NCBI GenBank assembly: GCA_030682255.1
Contig: JAUXOK010000021.1
Location: 29,190 to 93,189 of the forward strand
Source: Bacteroidota bacterium
GTDB lineage: Bacteria > Bacteroidota > Bacteroidia > NS11-12g > UBA955
Direction of reading: 5' to 3'
Length of the DNA: 64,000 nucleotides
In this document: in pieces, positions 1 through 8,538 of the stretch
Layout: the number at the start of each line of letters is the position of its first letter
Position numbering within the stretch: position 1 is the first letter of the stretch
The notes under the pieces: generated by a model
Database searches by the model: none
The model's input: only the letters and a program-made list of their open reading frames with translations
What the model was told of the DNA's origin: nothing
Made by a program: the position numbers and the translations under genes

Positions 1-291
1 GTTATGAGGAAAATATTTTTTAAAAGCTTCATCAAATAATCCCATATCAAACAATCCTGCTTTTCCCCAAAGTAGATGTTTATAACCAAAAAAAGAATTA
101 GTTTTAATAATATCTTTAATTTCATCGGGTAAATATCCAGCTGATACAAATGCTGCTACCATTGCTCCAGCACTAGTTCCCGACATTGAGTGTATCTTTA
201 TATCATATTGAAGCAAAGCTTTTATCACACCTAAATGAGCCACTCCTCGAATACCGCCTCCAGAGAAAACAATTCCAACCTTTTTCAACAT
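1..291 (-). CDS. patatin-like phospholipase, N-terminal part (3' end outside window)
   Basis: The 97 visible residues start MLKKVGIVFSGGGIRG and carry the two hallmarks of the patatin fold: the oxyanion-hole loop GGGIRG (residues 11-16) and the nucleophile elbow GTSAG with its serine (around residue 40). Members are serine-aspartate acyl hydrolases acting on phospholipids or other acyl esters. No signal peptide is visible, so this looks like the short cytoplasmic RssA/YchK type. The catalytic Asp, expected later in the protein, lies beyond the window, so activity cannot be confirmed. The gene is transcribed leftward out of the window and is divergent from the flavin reductase gene. Confidence 0.9.
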   Translation of the reverse strand, partial: MLKKVGIVFSGGGIRGVAHLGVIKALLQYDIKIHSMSGTSAGAMVAAFVSAGYLPDEIKDIIKTNSFFGYKHLLWGKAGLFDMGLFDEAFKKYFPHN

Positions 292-527
292 TAGGCAAAG
301 TTAATAAATAAATGCCGAGAATTTGCTTTAAGGCATACTGAATCATTTAATTAATATCTTTAAGTTATACTCATTTATTATACTATATTTATCTCAAAAT
401 ACATCCTTTCAAAAAAGTAATTTATATATCATTGTTGTCTTTGAAACTCTTTAAATCTTTATCAATATTACAAATAACCATTAAGTATTAACCTACCGCA
501 TTTGCATGCATGAATCTAATTATCCAT
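292..527. other. intergenic region, no gene seen
   Basis: AT-rich spacer between two divergent genes. Apart from the downstream TAnnTTTG element listed separately I see no conserved structure. An ATG at 510 is in frame with the following gene but lies upstream of the likely transcription start. Confidence 0.5.
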
Positions 528-535
528 TACCTTTG
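528..535 (+). promoter_or_regulatory. Bacteroidota -7 promoter element TACCTTTG, leaderless arrangement
   Basis: TACCTTTG matches the TAnnTTTG -7 consensus and is followed after only four bases (CAAC) by the ATG at 540. A transcript starting at the usual distance would begin at or next to that ATG. This argues for 540 over the in-frame ATG at 510. Confidence 0.65.
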
Positions 536-539
536 CAAC

Positions 540-1376
540 ATGCTTACGTTTACGCCTTCTGAATTACCACTACCCAAAATTCATCAATTGCTTTTGGGTA
601 GTGTGGGTCCTCGTCCAATTTGTTTTGCTAGTACGATAGATAAAAATGGACAGAGAAATTTAGCGCCTTTTAGTTTTTTCAATGTGTTCAGTGCCAATCC
701 GCCCATATTGGTTTTTTCGCCTGCAAGAAGTGGTAGAACTGGAGAAACCAAACACACCCACGACAACGTAAAAGAAGTGGCAGAAGTAGTAATCAATGTT
801 GTAACCTATGAAATGGTTCAACAAATGTCTTTGGCCAGTTCGCCTTATCCAAAAGGCGTAGATGAATTTATCAAAACTGGCTTTACGCCCATTGCTTCAG
901 AAATAGTTCGTCCTTTCAGAGTAAAGGAAAGTCCTGTGCAAATGGAATGTGTGGTAGAAAATGTTGTTGAGTTAGGTCAAAGTGGTGGAGCCGGCAATTT
1001 AATTATATGTAAAGTGGTTAAAATGCACATAGACGAAAGTGTGATGAATGAGTTGGGTCAAATTGATCAAACTAAAATTGACTTAGTAGCAAGAATGGGA
1101 GGCGACTGGTATTGCAGAGCCAATGGTGATGCCATTTTTGAACTCCAAAAACCTTTGACCACTTGTGGTATTGGTGTAGATGTATTGCCAGAACATATCC
1201 GTTTAAGCCATGTTTTAACAGGCAATGATTTAGGTGTTTTAGGAAATCTTGAACAAATGCCCACCGTTAATGAAATGAATGAAGCAAAAACCAAATATGG
1301 AGATTTGGACTATAACTTGGCTCAAAATATGATTAGAAATGGGCAAGCCAAAGAGGCTTTAGCTTGGTTGTTCTAA
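540..1376 (+). CDS. flavin reductase family protein (FMN-binding split barrel)
   Basis: 278 residues from the ATG at 540. The N-terminal half has the split-barrel flavin-reductase pattern ([48 protein letters not shown]), as in the COG1853 family of FMN-binding oxidoreductases that use NAD(P)H or act as flavin-binding partners. The C-terminal ~100 residues are the extension common in Bacteroidota members. The substrate cannot be told from sequence. The longer start at 510 (ten extra hydrophobic residues) is disfavoured because it lies upstream of the promoter element at 528. The 3' end overlaps the convergent DEAD-box gene by 4 bp. Confidence 0.85.
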   Translation: MLTFTPSELPLPKIHQLLLGSVGPRPICFASTIDKNGQRNLAPFSFFNVFSANPPILVFSPARSGRTGETKHTHDNVKEVAEVVINVVTYEMVQQMSLASSPYPKGVDEFIKTGFTPIASEIVRPFRVKESPVQMECVVENVVELGQSGGAGNLIICKVVKMHIDESVMNELGQIDQTKIDLVARMGGDWYCRANGDAIFELQKPLTTCGIGVDVLPEHIRLSHVLTGNDLGVLGNLEQMPTVNEMNEAKTKYGDLDYNLAQNMIRNGQAKEALAWLF

Positions 1377-2662
1377 TACCTTCTTTTGTTGTTTCCACTT
1401 GGCTTATTGCCAGATGGTCTTGATGGTTTAGCTTGTGAATTTGAATGACCTTTTGGTGCCGAACCTGCACGTTGTGGTCTTGCAGGTCTGCTTGGTTTGG
1501 TTGGGCGTTTGGTAAAACCTTCAAAAATCTCATGGTAAGGATGATTTTCTACAACAGGAATTTGTTTGCCAATCAATTTATGAATACTTCTCAAGTCACT
1601 GGTTTCTTCTGCTTCGCAAAACGAAAATGATATGCCGCTATTACCAGCTCTACCCGTTCTACCAATTCGGTGAACATAAGTTTCTGGCACTTCAGGAAGT
1701 TCGTAATTGATAACGTGAGTTAGCTCGTCAACATCAATACCTCTGGCAGCAATATCTGTTGCTACTAAAATTCTTGTTGAACGATTTTTAAAATTGGTTA
1801 ATGCATTTTGTCTAGCATTTTGTGATTTATTGCCATGAATAGCCTGAGCCGTTATGCCATGTTTAACAAGGTGTTTCACTAATTTATCTGCACCATGCTT
1901 TGTTCTAGTAAAAACTAAAGCAGTTTCAATAGATTTATCTGCTAAAATATGGATTAACAAATCCTTTTTATTGTCTTTTGAAACATAAAACAAAGATTGA
2001 TTGATTGTTTCTGCTGTTGAGGAAACAGGGGTTACTTCCACTTTAACTGGATTTCTTAAAATACTGTTTGCCAAAGCCTGAATTTCGTTGGGCATAGTAG
2101 CAGAAAAAAACAAGGTTTGACGTTTGGCAGGAATTTTTGCGATAATGCGTTTCACATCATTCACAAAACCCATATCTAACATACGGTCGGCTTCGTCCAA
2201 AACAAATATTTCTAACTGATTCAGTTGTATATATCCTTGATTGATTAAATCGAGTAAACGACCAGGCGTTGCAACCAAAACATCTATGCCTCTTTGGATG
2301 GCATTAACTTGTGGATTTTGATTAACTCCTCCAAAAATAACAAAATTTTTGAGTTGAAGATTTTTGCCATACACATCAAAACTCTCTTGAATTTGTATTG
2401 CAAGTTCTCTTGTAGGCGTTAAAATCAAAGCACGTATGGGACGTCTGCCCACAGTTTTTGGTTGATTTTGATTGAGTAGTTGTAGCATCGGAATTGCAAA
2501 TGCTGCTGTTTTTCCGGTGCCAGTTTGAGCGCATCCAAGCAAGTCATTTCCTTTTAAAACATGAGGAATAGCTTGTTGTTGAATGGGTGTTGGATGGGTG
2601 TAACCCTCGTCAATAAGGGCGTTTAAAATGGGCTGAATAATGCCTAATTCTGTAAATTGCAA
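1373..2662 (-). CDS. DEAD-box RNA helicase, RhlE-like
   Basis: About 429 residues with every helicase motif in order: Q motif (GYTHPTPIQ), Walker [26 protein letters not shown], then [16 protein letters not shown] and HRIGRTGR. The last ~45 residues are a Pro/Ser/Lys/Arg-rich unstructured tail typical of RhlE-type helicases, which remodel RNA duplexes in ribosome assembly or cold adaptation. The start is uncertain. Family alignment favours the TTG at 2662 (product begins M-QFTELG); the open frame extends to 2704 with no ATG. A TACCTTTG promoter element at 2802-2809 would leave a leader of about 140 nt, which is common for cold-regulated helicases. It ends in a 4-bp convergent overlap with the flavin reductase gene. 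Confidence 0.93.
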   Translation of the reverse strand: MQFTELGIIQPILNALIDEGYTHPTPIQQQAIPHVLKGNDLLGCAQTGTGKTAAFAIPMLQLLNQNQPKTVGRRPIRALILTPTRELAIQIQESFDVYGKNLQLKNFVIFGGVNQNPQVNAIQRGIDVLVATPGRLLDLINQGYIQLNQLEIFVLDEADRMLDMGFVNDVKRIIAKIPAKRQTLFFSATMPNEIQALANSILRNPVKVEVTPVSSTAETINQSLFYVSKDNKKDLLIHILADKSIETALVFTRTKHGADKLVKHLVKHGITAQAIHGNKSQNARQNALTNFKNRSTRILVATDIAARGIDVDELTHVINYELPEVPETYVHRIGRTGRAGNSGISFSFCEAEETSDLRSIHKLIGKQIPVVENHPYHEIFEGFTKRPTKPSRPARPQRAGSAPKGHSNSQAKPSRPSGNKPSGNNKRRY

Positions 2663-2801
2663 AATGTATAATTGTTTAATAAAATAAAGGCGGAAATAAA
2701 GCAAATGGCTTTATCATTGAAAACTAGAAAATTAAAAATACATTGGAGCAAATGAACTTTCTGAAAACTGGCTTAGAATGCCGCAAATAAATGAACTTCT
2801 G

Positions 2802-2809
2802 CAAAGGTA
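2802..2809 (-). promoter_or_regulatory. -7 promoter element TACCTTTG upstream of the DEAD-box helicase
   Basis: Read on the minus strand the bases are TACCTTTG, a match to TAnnTTTG. It lies 140 nt upstream of the helicase start and 27 nt past the dgkA stop, so the helicase can be transcribed on its own with a long leader. Confidence 0.45.
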
Positions 2810-2835
2810 GGTGTTTTTAATTGAAAGTACATTAT

Positions 2836-3213
2836 CTATTTTAGAGTGAATAATTTGGGGAGAAACACAATGATTCCAATAACCAATGCTGTAATAGCAC
2901 TAATTAAAACAGCAGCAGCAGATAAATCTTTGATGGTTTTGATTCTTTCGTTTCTTTCTTTTGATATTAAATCGCAAATATTTTCTAAGGCAGTATTAAT
3001 GATTTCTGTTGTTAACACAAAACCAATTGCAAACAAAATCGCCACCCATTCAATTACATCTATTCTAAAATAAAACGCCATTATTATCACAACAAATGCT
3101 ATTAAAAAATGAATTCTTGCATTGTGTTCCTCTCTTATGAAAATTCTTAACCCATTCCCAGCATGCTTAAAACTTTTTAACCTATTTGATATGGAGAAAA
3201 CTTGTTTTTTCAT
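2836..3213 (-). CDS. dgkA: diacylglycerol kinase family protein (undecaprenol kinase type)
   Basis: 125 residues, the normal size for the small integral-membrane DgkA fold. The amphipathic N-terminus (RLKSFKHAGNGL, REEHNARIHF) is followed by three hydrophobic segments (about 37-53, 54-70 and 97-118). The conserved catalytic stretch NTALENICDLISKERNERIKTIKDLSAAAVL is intact, including the Glu and Asp expected at the active site. The enzyme phosphorylates lipid alcohols in the inner membrane; in many bacteria of this type the substrate is undecaprenol for cell-wall and glycan carriers. It lies upstream of, and on the same strand as, the helicase gene, but a promoter between them suggests separate transcription. 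Confidence 0.9.
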   Translation of the reverse strand: MKKQVFSISNRLKSFKHAGNGLRIFIREEHNARIHFLIAFVVIIMAFYFRIDVIEWVAILFAIGFVLTTEIINTALENICDLISKERNERIKTIKDLSAAAVLISAITALVIGIIVFLPKLFTLK

Positions 3214-3394
3214 GTGTTTAAAATAAGCTATGGAAATAAATTAGGATGGCAAATTAAAATAATTTATGCAGAAAATGAAATGAATATTGGCTAATTTAAT
3301 CAAAATTGGGTTGAATTTTACTTAATGTAACCTTTGTTGCAATTCAATTGATTTTATATGTTTAATTTTCAGAAATATTTAATGATATAATACC

Positions 3395-4657
3395 ATGAAA
3401 AAATCTTATCAAATAGTAATTATTGGCGGTGGAACTGGTGGCATAATGACGTCCACTCAACTGCTAAAAAGGAATTCAAGCCTTAAAATTGCAGTTGTTG
3501 AACCTGCGGATTTTCATTATTATCAAGCTGCTTGGACATTAGTTGGAGCAGGCGACTATGATATGGCAAAAACCAAGAAACCCATGTCTGATGTCATGCC
3601 AAAAAATGTGACATGGATAAAGGAGTTTGCCACTGGTTTTAATCCAGAAAATAATGAAATAAACTTGGCTAATGGTGATATTCTAGGTTATGATTTATTA
3701 GTGGTTTCGCCTGGTTTGGTAATGGACCCATCCTTGATTGAAGGATTAACAGAGGCTATGGATAAGGGCGTAGTTTGTAGTAATTATACAGACCCCGAAC
3801 ACACTTGGGAAGTCATTAAGAATTTTAAAGGTGGAAATGCTGTGTTTACTCAGCCAACAACCCCAATTAAATGCGGTGGTGCGCCACAAAAAATAGCCTA
3901 TTTAGCAGCAGATTATTTTAGAAAAAACAATTTAGCAGACAAAACAAATGTTGTATATGCAACCCCAGGTTCAGTTATATTTGGTATCAAAATTATTGCT
4001 GATACTTTAATGGAGGTTATTCATCGCTATAAAATTCATTTCAAACCATTTTATGCACCTGTAAAAATTGATGCCGTAAATCAAATTATTACATTTAAAA
4101 GTGTAGCACCAGATGAAAACAATTGTATTGTTAATGAAGGCAACGTTCTGTCTGAAAAATTAACTGGTGAAAGTGTCATTGAAATGCCATTCGACATGCT
4201 CCATATTGCGCCCCCACAAACTGCCCCTAAGTTTGTTAAAGAATCTGTTTTAGTAAATGCTGCTGGATGGCTTGATGTTAATCATGGCACATTACAACAC
4301 AATAAATTCAATAATATATTTGGTTTGGGTGATGTGGCTGGTTTGCCTACAGCAAAAACAGGAGCTGCAATACGAAAACAAACACCTATTGTTGTAGAAA
4401 ATATATTGAGGTTGATGGACAAAAAAACATTAAGTGAAAAAATCTATAATGGCTATTCTTCTTGTCCTCTAATAACAGGATATGGCAAAATGGTATTAGC
4501 TGAATTTGACTATCAAAACAATTTTATTCCCGATCCTAAACTTAAACAAATGTTGATATTCGATAGTTATAAAGAGCATTGGAGACTTTGGATACTAAAA
4601 AAATACATCCTTCCCTATTTATATTGGAACAAGATGATGAAAGGTAAAGACGTTTAA
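3395..4657 (+). CDS. sqr: sulfide:quinone oxidoreductase, mitochondrial (SQOR-like) type
   Basis: 420 residues. The N-terminal FAD-binding Rossmann motif is IVIIGGGTGGIMTS; YYQAAWTLVGAG is the typical SQR signature. Two cysteines sit in contexts that match the redox pair of the mitochondrial-type enzyme: KCGGAPQK around residue 165 and YSSCPLITGYGKMVLAEFDY around residue 360. The family oxidises sulfide and passes electrons to the quinone pool at the membrane. A C-terminal amphipathic stretch (residues 390-415, rich in Trp/Leu/Tyr) could be the membrane anchor. It is a single-gene unit, convergent with the next gene with a 15-bp gap. No persulfide dioxygenase or rhodanese is next to it. Confidence 0.9.
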   Translation: MKKSYQIVIIGGGTGGIMTSTQLLKRNSSLKIAVVEPADFHYYQAAWTLVGAGDYDMAKTKKPMSDVMPKNVTWIKEFATGFNPENNEINLANGDILGYDLLVVSPGLVMDPSLIEGLTEAMDKGVVCSNYTDPEHTWEVIKNFKGGNAVFTQPTTPIKCGGAPQKIAYLAADYFRKNNLADKTNVVYATPGSVIFGIKIIADTLMEVIHRYKIHFKPFYAPVKIDAVNQIITFKSVAPDENNCIVNEGNVLSEKLTGESVIEMPFDMLHIAPPQTAPKFVKESVLVNAAGWLDVNHGTLQHNKFNNIFGLGDVAGLPTAKTGAAIRKQTPIVVENILRLMDKKTLSEKIYNGYSSCPLITGYGKMVLAEFDYQNNFIPDPKLKQMLIFDSYKEHWRLWILKKYILPYLYWNKMMKGKDV

Positions 4658-4672
4658 TTTTCATGCTTTTTG

Positions 4673-6463
4673 TTAGTAAATCGTAACTTTTTTAGTGATA
4701 AAAATTTCTTTGTCTTCAATTTTTAATAAATAAATGCCCTTAGGTAATTGTAATTGAATCATTGAAATGCTTTTGTTTAACAATTGGTCGTTTATCATCA
4801 ATTCTTTTCCAAAAATATCAAAAACGCTAAGTTTTGTAAATTGATTGATGCCTTCTATTTTAATAACACCACCACTTGGATTGGGGTAAACAATGACATT
4901 GGTTTTATGATAATTTTGAATGGCGTTATTTAAATTAGGTTTAGTAGAGATGGTGTCAAAAAATGAATTCTCGCAATTGATATCGTCTTGATAATCCAGT
5001 TTGATAAAATAGGTTTTGTCTTTTTCTGTTGAAAAAGAGTCTAATTTATGTGCGCTCTGTTTAATAATTGAATCATTTTCATTTTTGATGGTCCAACTGT
5101 AAGTAGCAGCTTTATTTCTCAACACTTCAAAAACCACTTGACTGTCTTGTTCAGTATATTTTCTATCAACCATTGGTTTTGTGCGAATTATTACAGAAAA
5201 ACCTTGACTTGTTTTTAAAACATAAGGACATGAATTGTCTTGAGCATTCACAACAAAGGAATATGGAGCTAATTGACCGTCTCCAATTACAGTTTTGGTT
5301 GTTACTCTAATGATTTTATCAGAAGAACTATTTTCAATTATTTGATAAGTAGTGTTAGGGATATTATGAAATACATCCATTTCTATGGTATCACTAGTGT
5401 CTTGGTCTTGCACTTTAATATCAAAATTAATGCTATCACCCTCGCAAACATCAAAAAAATTAGTTGTATTATCTATTATAGGTGGATTTGAGACAGTATC
5501 GCAATTAAATATAATAACCTGCATTTCTCTTTTGATATATCCAATTAGCAACCATTTTATTTTCTTTTTATCAGTTATCCATTCTGGATTGATACGCCAC
5601 TCATTAACTTGCAAGGCAATAATACCCACCTCATCACACTTTGTAGGTGTAAATACAATATCACCTATTGTCTTATCAAAATAAAAACCTCTTGGTGGTT
5701 TAGCATTTGGAAGTGCTCTACAATTTACTACACCCGGATTTGGCGGACAAAATGGGGTCATTGGAATTTGACTATTAAAATTTCCAGTATAATTTTCATT
5801 AGAATTATTGCCGTTTAAGGGAGTGGATAACTCGAAAGACAGGCTGTCACCATCTTGTATTTCAACCGCTCCATAATTGTATTTTAAAGGTTTATTACAA
5901 CAGGCCTTCAAAACAGGTAAGTTCATAAATAAAGGTGAACTATTTACTTTGATATTGCTTTTTTCTATGTTGCATATATCCATCATGGCATCCACATAAA
6001 AGTTTCCTGGACTTATCGTTGTTAAAATACCATTTCTGCAACATTGGCTCATTTGAATTTTAAATTTACAACAGCCTGCGTCTTTCATTTGCTTAAATAC
6101 CCCCGAATTAAAATCCACAGTTGCTTCAAACACATGCTCTTCGAATCCATTACCAGAATTGAAAGTATTTGTTTGATTACATAAATTATTGGTATCACCA
6201 GAACAAACTGGTGTAATATCTTTGATGGATGTTCTGGCATAATTTAAGGCTGATGAACTTCCTGGATTGGTCTCACAAAACATAGTAATACTGGGGCTGT
6301 TCAAAGGAATACCTCTGCAATCTCGATAAAATTTAAAAGTAATCTTATAAACGCCAGGAGATATACTTTGATAGGTAATATCACCGCCCATCAAATGCGT
6401 TGCTTTTAGCTCAAAATGACCTATAAATATTAAAAGCAAAATCAGACTTACTGTATTTTTCAT
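4673..6463 (-). CDS. secreted T9SS type A sorting-domain protein with cysteine-rich N-terminal region
   Basis: 596 residues from the ATG at 6463, which starts directly at a signal peptide (MKNTVSLILLLIFIGHFELKA); an upstream in-frame start at 6499 would put 12 polar residues before it. The mature N-terminus THLMGGDITYQ and the following region with paired cysteines (CCKF, CCRN, CCNKP) are typical of large Bacteroidota surface proteins with PKD/Ig-like folds. The last ~75 residues form a type A sorting domain (VYPNPSGGVIKIEG ... PKGIYLLKI ... KKVTIY), which directs export through the type IX system and attachment outside the outer membrane. The ligand or enzyme role is unknown. A terminator separates it from the OmpA gene upstream. 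Confidence 0.85.
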   Translation of the reverse strand: MKNTVSLILLLIFIGHFELKATHLMGGDITYQSISPGVYKITFKFYRDCRGIPLNSPSITMFCETNPGSSSALNYARTSIKDITPVCSGDTNNLCNQTNTFNSGNGFEEHVFEATVDFNSGVFKQMKDAGCCKFKIQMSQCCRNGILTTISPGNFYVDAMMDICNIEKSNIKVNSSPLFMNLPVLKACCNKPLKYNYGAVEIQDGDSLSFELSTPLNGNNSNENYTGNFNSQIPMTPFCPPNPGVVNCRALPNAKPPRGFYFDKTIGDIVFTPTKCDEVGIIALQVNEWRINPEWITDKKKIKWLLIGYIKREMQVIIFNCDTVSNPPIIDNTTNFFDVCEGDSINFDIKVQDQDTSDTIEMDVFHNIPNTTYQIIENSSSDKIIRVTTKTVIGDGQLAPYSFVVNAQDNSCPYVLKTSQGFSVIIRTKPMVDRKYTEQDSQVVFEVLRNKAATYSWTIKNENDSIIKQSAHKLDSFSTEKDKTYFIKLDYQDDINCENSFFDTISTKPNLNNAIQNYHKTNVIVYPNPSGGVIKIEGINQFTKLSVFDIFGKELMINDQLLNKSISMIQLQLPKGIYLLKIEDKEIFITKKVTIY

Positions 6464-6514
6464 ATTAGTTAGACGCAAATACATTTCATTAAGTTTCAAA
6501 TACTTATAATGTTA

Positions 6515-6548
6515 ACAAAAAAACCTGCACATGTGCAGGTTTTTTTTA
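6515..6548 (-). terminator. bidirectional intrinsic terminator, perfect 20-bp palindrome
   Basis: AACCTGCACATGTGCAGGTT (6522-6541) is a perfect inverted repeat flanked by A and T runs, so it makes a G/C-rich stem followed by U residues on both strands. It lies just past the stop of the OmpA-domain gene and before the start of the T9SS gene, ending the former's transcript. Confidence 0.85.
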
Positions 6549-6575
6549 ATTATTTTAAAGTTTTTTTCGTTGCTA

Positions 6576-8363
6576 CTACTCACAGAACTTCTTTACAAAA
6601 CTGTCCCACTCTTCGTCTGGCACATATTGTAATTTGGGCGATTTCCAATTACCACTGAAAAAAGATTTCTTTAATTCGCTTCCATAGCCCATCCAAGCAT
6701 AGCGTTTTCCATCTTTTAATACATAACATAAAAACACATGTTGTTTGTAGTTTTTTCTGTCTTTTTTAGCAATGTTAGGCTCTAGAATTGAGTGTTTACC
6801 TTTGTTTGCAATGAATTTAGCATTTTCTGTTTGATTGTTTTCTTTTTCGCCATAAACCACCATCACATTGTTGAATTTTTTGGCTTTAATTTTTATGTTT
6901 TTACCCGATGCAACAACAGGTTCTTCTTCATCTTCAGATTCTGTTTTAGCTTTTGATTTAGAACCGCTTGGTGTCAATTCAACCAAAGTATAAAACCCTG
7001 TAAATGGCACATCAAAGGTTAGATATTCACAATTGATAAGCCCTTTGCACGTGTCAGCATAAATTACTTTTTTATTCCAACTTAAAAAATTATCCATTCT
7101 GGTTTCAGCAGGGATGATAGCATATTTTTTATCTTTTTGAAACTTGATTTGATTTTTTGGTATCATTAACAAAACTGAATTCTTTTTTACCATTAATTGA
7201 TCAACATCTTCTTTGTTTTGAGGTATATTAATGTCAATAAATCTTAATACTTCTCTCGTAAATTTGGGCACCTGAGGCACATTGCCAACACCAGGATATA
7301 AGAAAACATTACAAAAATTAAGATATTCTGTTGGTTTAAGGTTGTCTAAAATTTCGATGTTAACTTTGGTAGGGTCTAGTTTCTTAAAACAACCATCGTT
7401 TAATAAAAAGCCGCCTTTTGATGCACCAAGCTTTATAAATTCATCATTTGCTTTAGGAGATAAAACACCTCCAAAAGGTTCAGCAGAACAATAACAAGCT
7501 GGTTTTTGCATGCCTGCACACAGCATCGTGTTTACATCATTAGTTTGAAAAGATTGAACATTACAATCTTCGCCATTTTGACCAGCTTTATTTCCCACGT
7601 TTAAAACTCTATCTGTAGTAGCTTTAAAGGTGATATTTTTAGCCTTGTCTTCAACACCTTTATAAACTACATAGTTCATTTGTTCATTAATTAAAGGTAA
7701 TTCGATAGTGATTGGCTTGATGCTTTTAACTGGTTTATTTTTAAACATAGCCACCAATCTAACGGCACCATTGCTTAAAATCTGTTGACCATCTTGGTCC
7801 TTAAACTGTATTTTATATTTTTTTACATCTTCGGCTGTACCAATGTATTCCAATTTAAAAGTTAATTCATTGTTATTAAAATTGTCGAACGAATTGGCTT
7901 TTATATAAGCTGCAATACAACCCAATCTAATAACAGTGTCTCTATCTGGTTTTGGAAAAAACAATACAATATCTACCCTTCTTTGTTCTTCGAGGGTTAA
8001 GGATTTGTCTGAATTATTATCACCTAAACTGGCTGTAGTAATTAATTTTTTATAAGCTTGTAAGCCTTTGCTAAGAATATAGCCCGAAACTGTGTCTGTT
8101 CTATTGTCAGACAAAATCTGATTGGCTTCTGCATTGCCTGTTGTGTCGGCATAACCACTGATTTGAATACGTCTGATTATGGGTTGTTTTTTGATTAAAG
8201 CTACCACACTGTCTAAAGTTTTGTAATCGTTGGGTTTTATTTTAGATTGATTAACATCAAAATAAACACTGAATTTTTTAGAAGATTGAGCATTGCCATT
8301 GTTGACAAAGATAAAAGACAAGAATAGGAATAGATATCCTAAATTTTTTATAACTGATTGCAT
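6576..8363 (-). CDS. secreted protein with N-terminal OmpA-like peptidoglycan-binding domain
   Basis: 595 residues from the ATG at 8363; a TAAATTTG promoter element sits 9 nt upstream, and the longer in-frame TTG start at 8387 would lie upstream of it. A signal peptide (MQSVIKNLGYLFLFLSFIFV...) is followed by an OmpA_C-type domain (FSVYFDVNQSKIKPNDYKTL ... IQISGYADTTGNAEANQILS ... RRVDIVLFF, about residues 30-140). The remaining ~450 residues match nothing I recognise; they hold a low-complexity acidic linker (KTESEDEEEPV). OmpA domains usually lie at the C-terminus, so this order is unusual. It probably binds peptidoglycan from the outer membrane or periplasm. Confidence 0.8.
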   Translation of the reverse strand: MQSVIKNLGYLFLFLSFIFVNNGNAQSSKKFSVYFDVNQSKIKPNDYKTLDSVVALIKKQPIIRRIQISGYADTTGNAEANQILSDNRTDTVSGYILSKGLQAYKKLITTASLGDNNSDKSLTLEEQRRVDIVLFFPKPDRDTVIRLGCIAAYIKANSFDNFNNNELTFKLEYIGTAEDVKKYKIQFKDQDGQQILSNGAVRLVAMFKNKPVKSIKPITIELPLINEQMNYVVYKGVEDKAKNITFKATTDRVLNVGNKAGQNGEDCNVQSFQTNDVNTMLCAGMQKPACYCSAEPFGGVLSPKANDEFIKLGASKGGFLLNDGCFKKLDPTKVNIEILDNLKPTEYLNFCNVFLYPGVGNVPQVPKFTREVLRFIDINIPQNKEDVDQLMVKKNSVLLMIPKNQIKFQKDKKYAIIPAETRMDNFLSWNKKVIYADTCKGLINCEYLTFDVPFTGFYTLVELTPSGSKSKAKTESEDEEEPVVASGKNIKIKAKKFNNVMVVYGEKENNQTENAKFIANKGKHSILEPNIAKKDRKNYKQHVFLCYVLKDGKRYAWMGYGSELKKSFFSGNWKSPKLQYVPDEEWDSFVKKFCE

Positions 8364-8372
8364 AATTGGCGG

Positions 8373-8380
8373 CAAATTTA
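8373..8380 (-). promoter_or_regulatory. -7 promoter element TAAATTTG upstream of the OmpA-domain gene
   Basis: On the minus strand TAAATTTG is followed by nine bases and the ATG at 8363. The transcript would have almost no leader, which supports the shorter start. Confidence 0.55.
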
Positions 8381-8538
8381 AGGGCAAATGATGTTAAATT
8401 ATTGGTATCAAAATCTTATTTTAATAACATTGTGTGAAGTTTAAACAAAATGTGTATAGTTTTTGGATGGTTAATAGTTAAGAGTTATTGGATAGTGGAA
8501 AATATTTTCCCTTAAATATCTATTTCAGAAACAAGATA

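Noticed and set aside
510..539. N-terminal extension of the flavin reductase to the ATG at 510
   Set aside because: It lies upstream of the TACCTTTG element, and the ten extra residues do not fit the family start.
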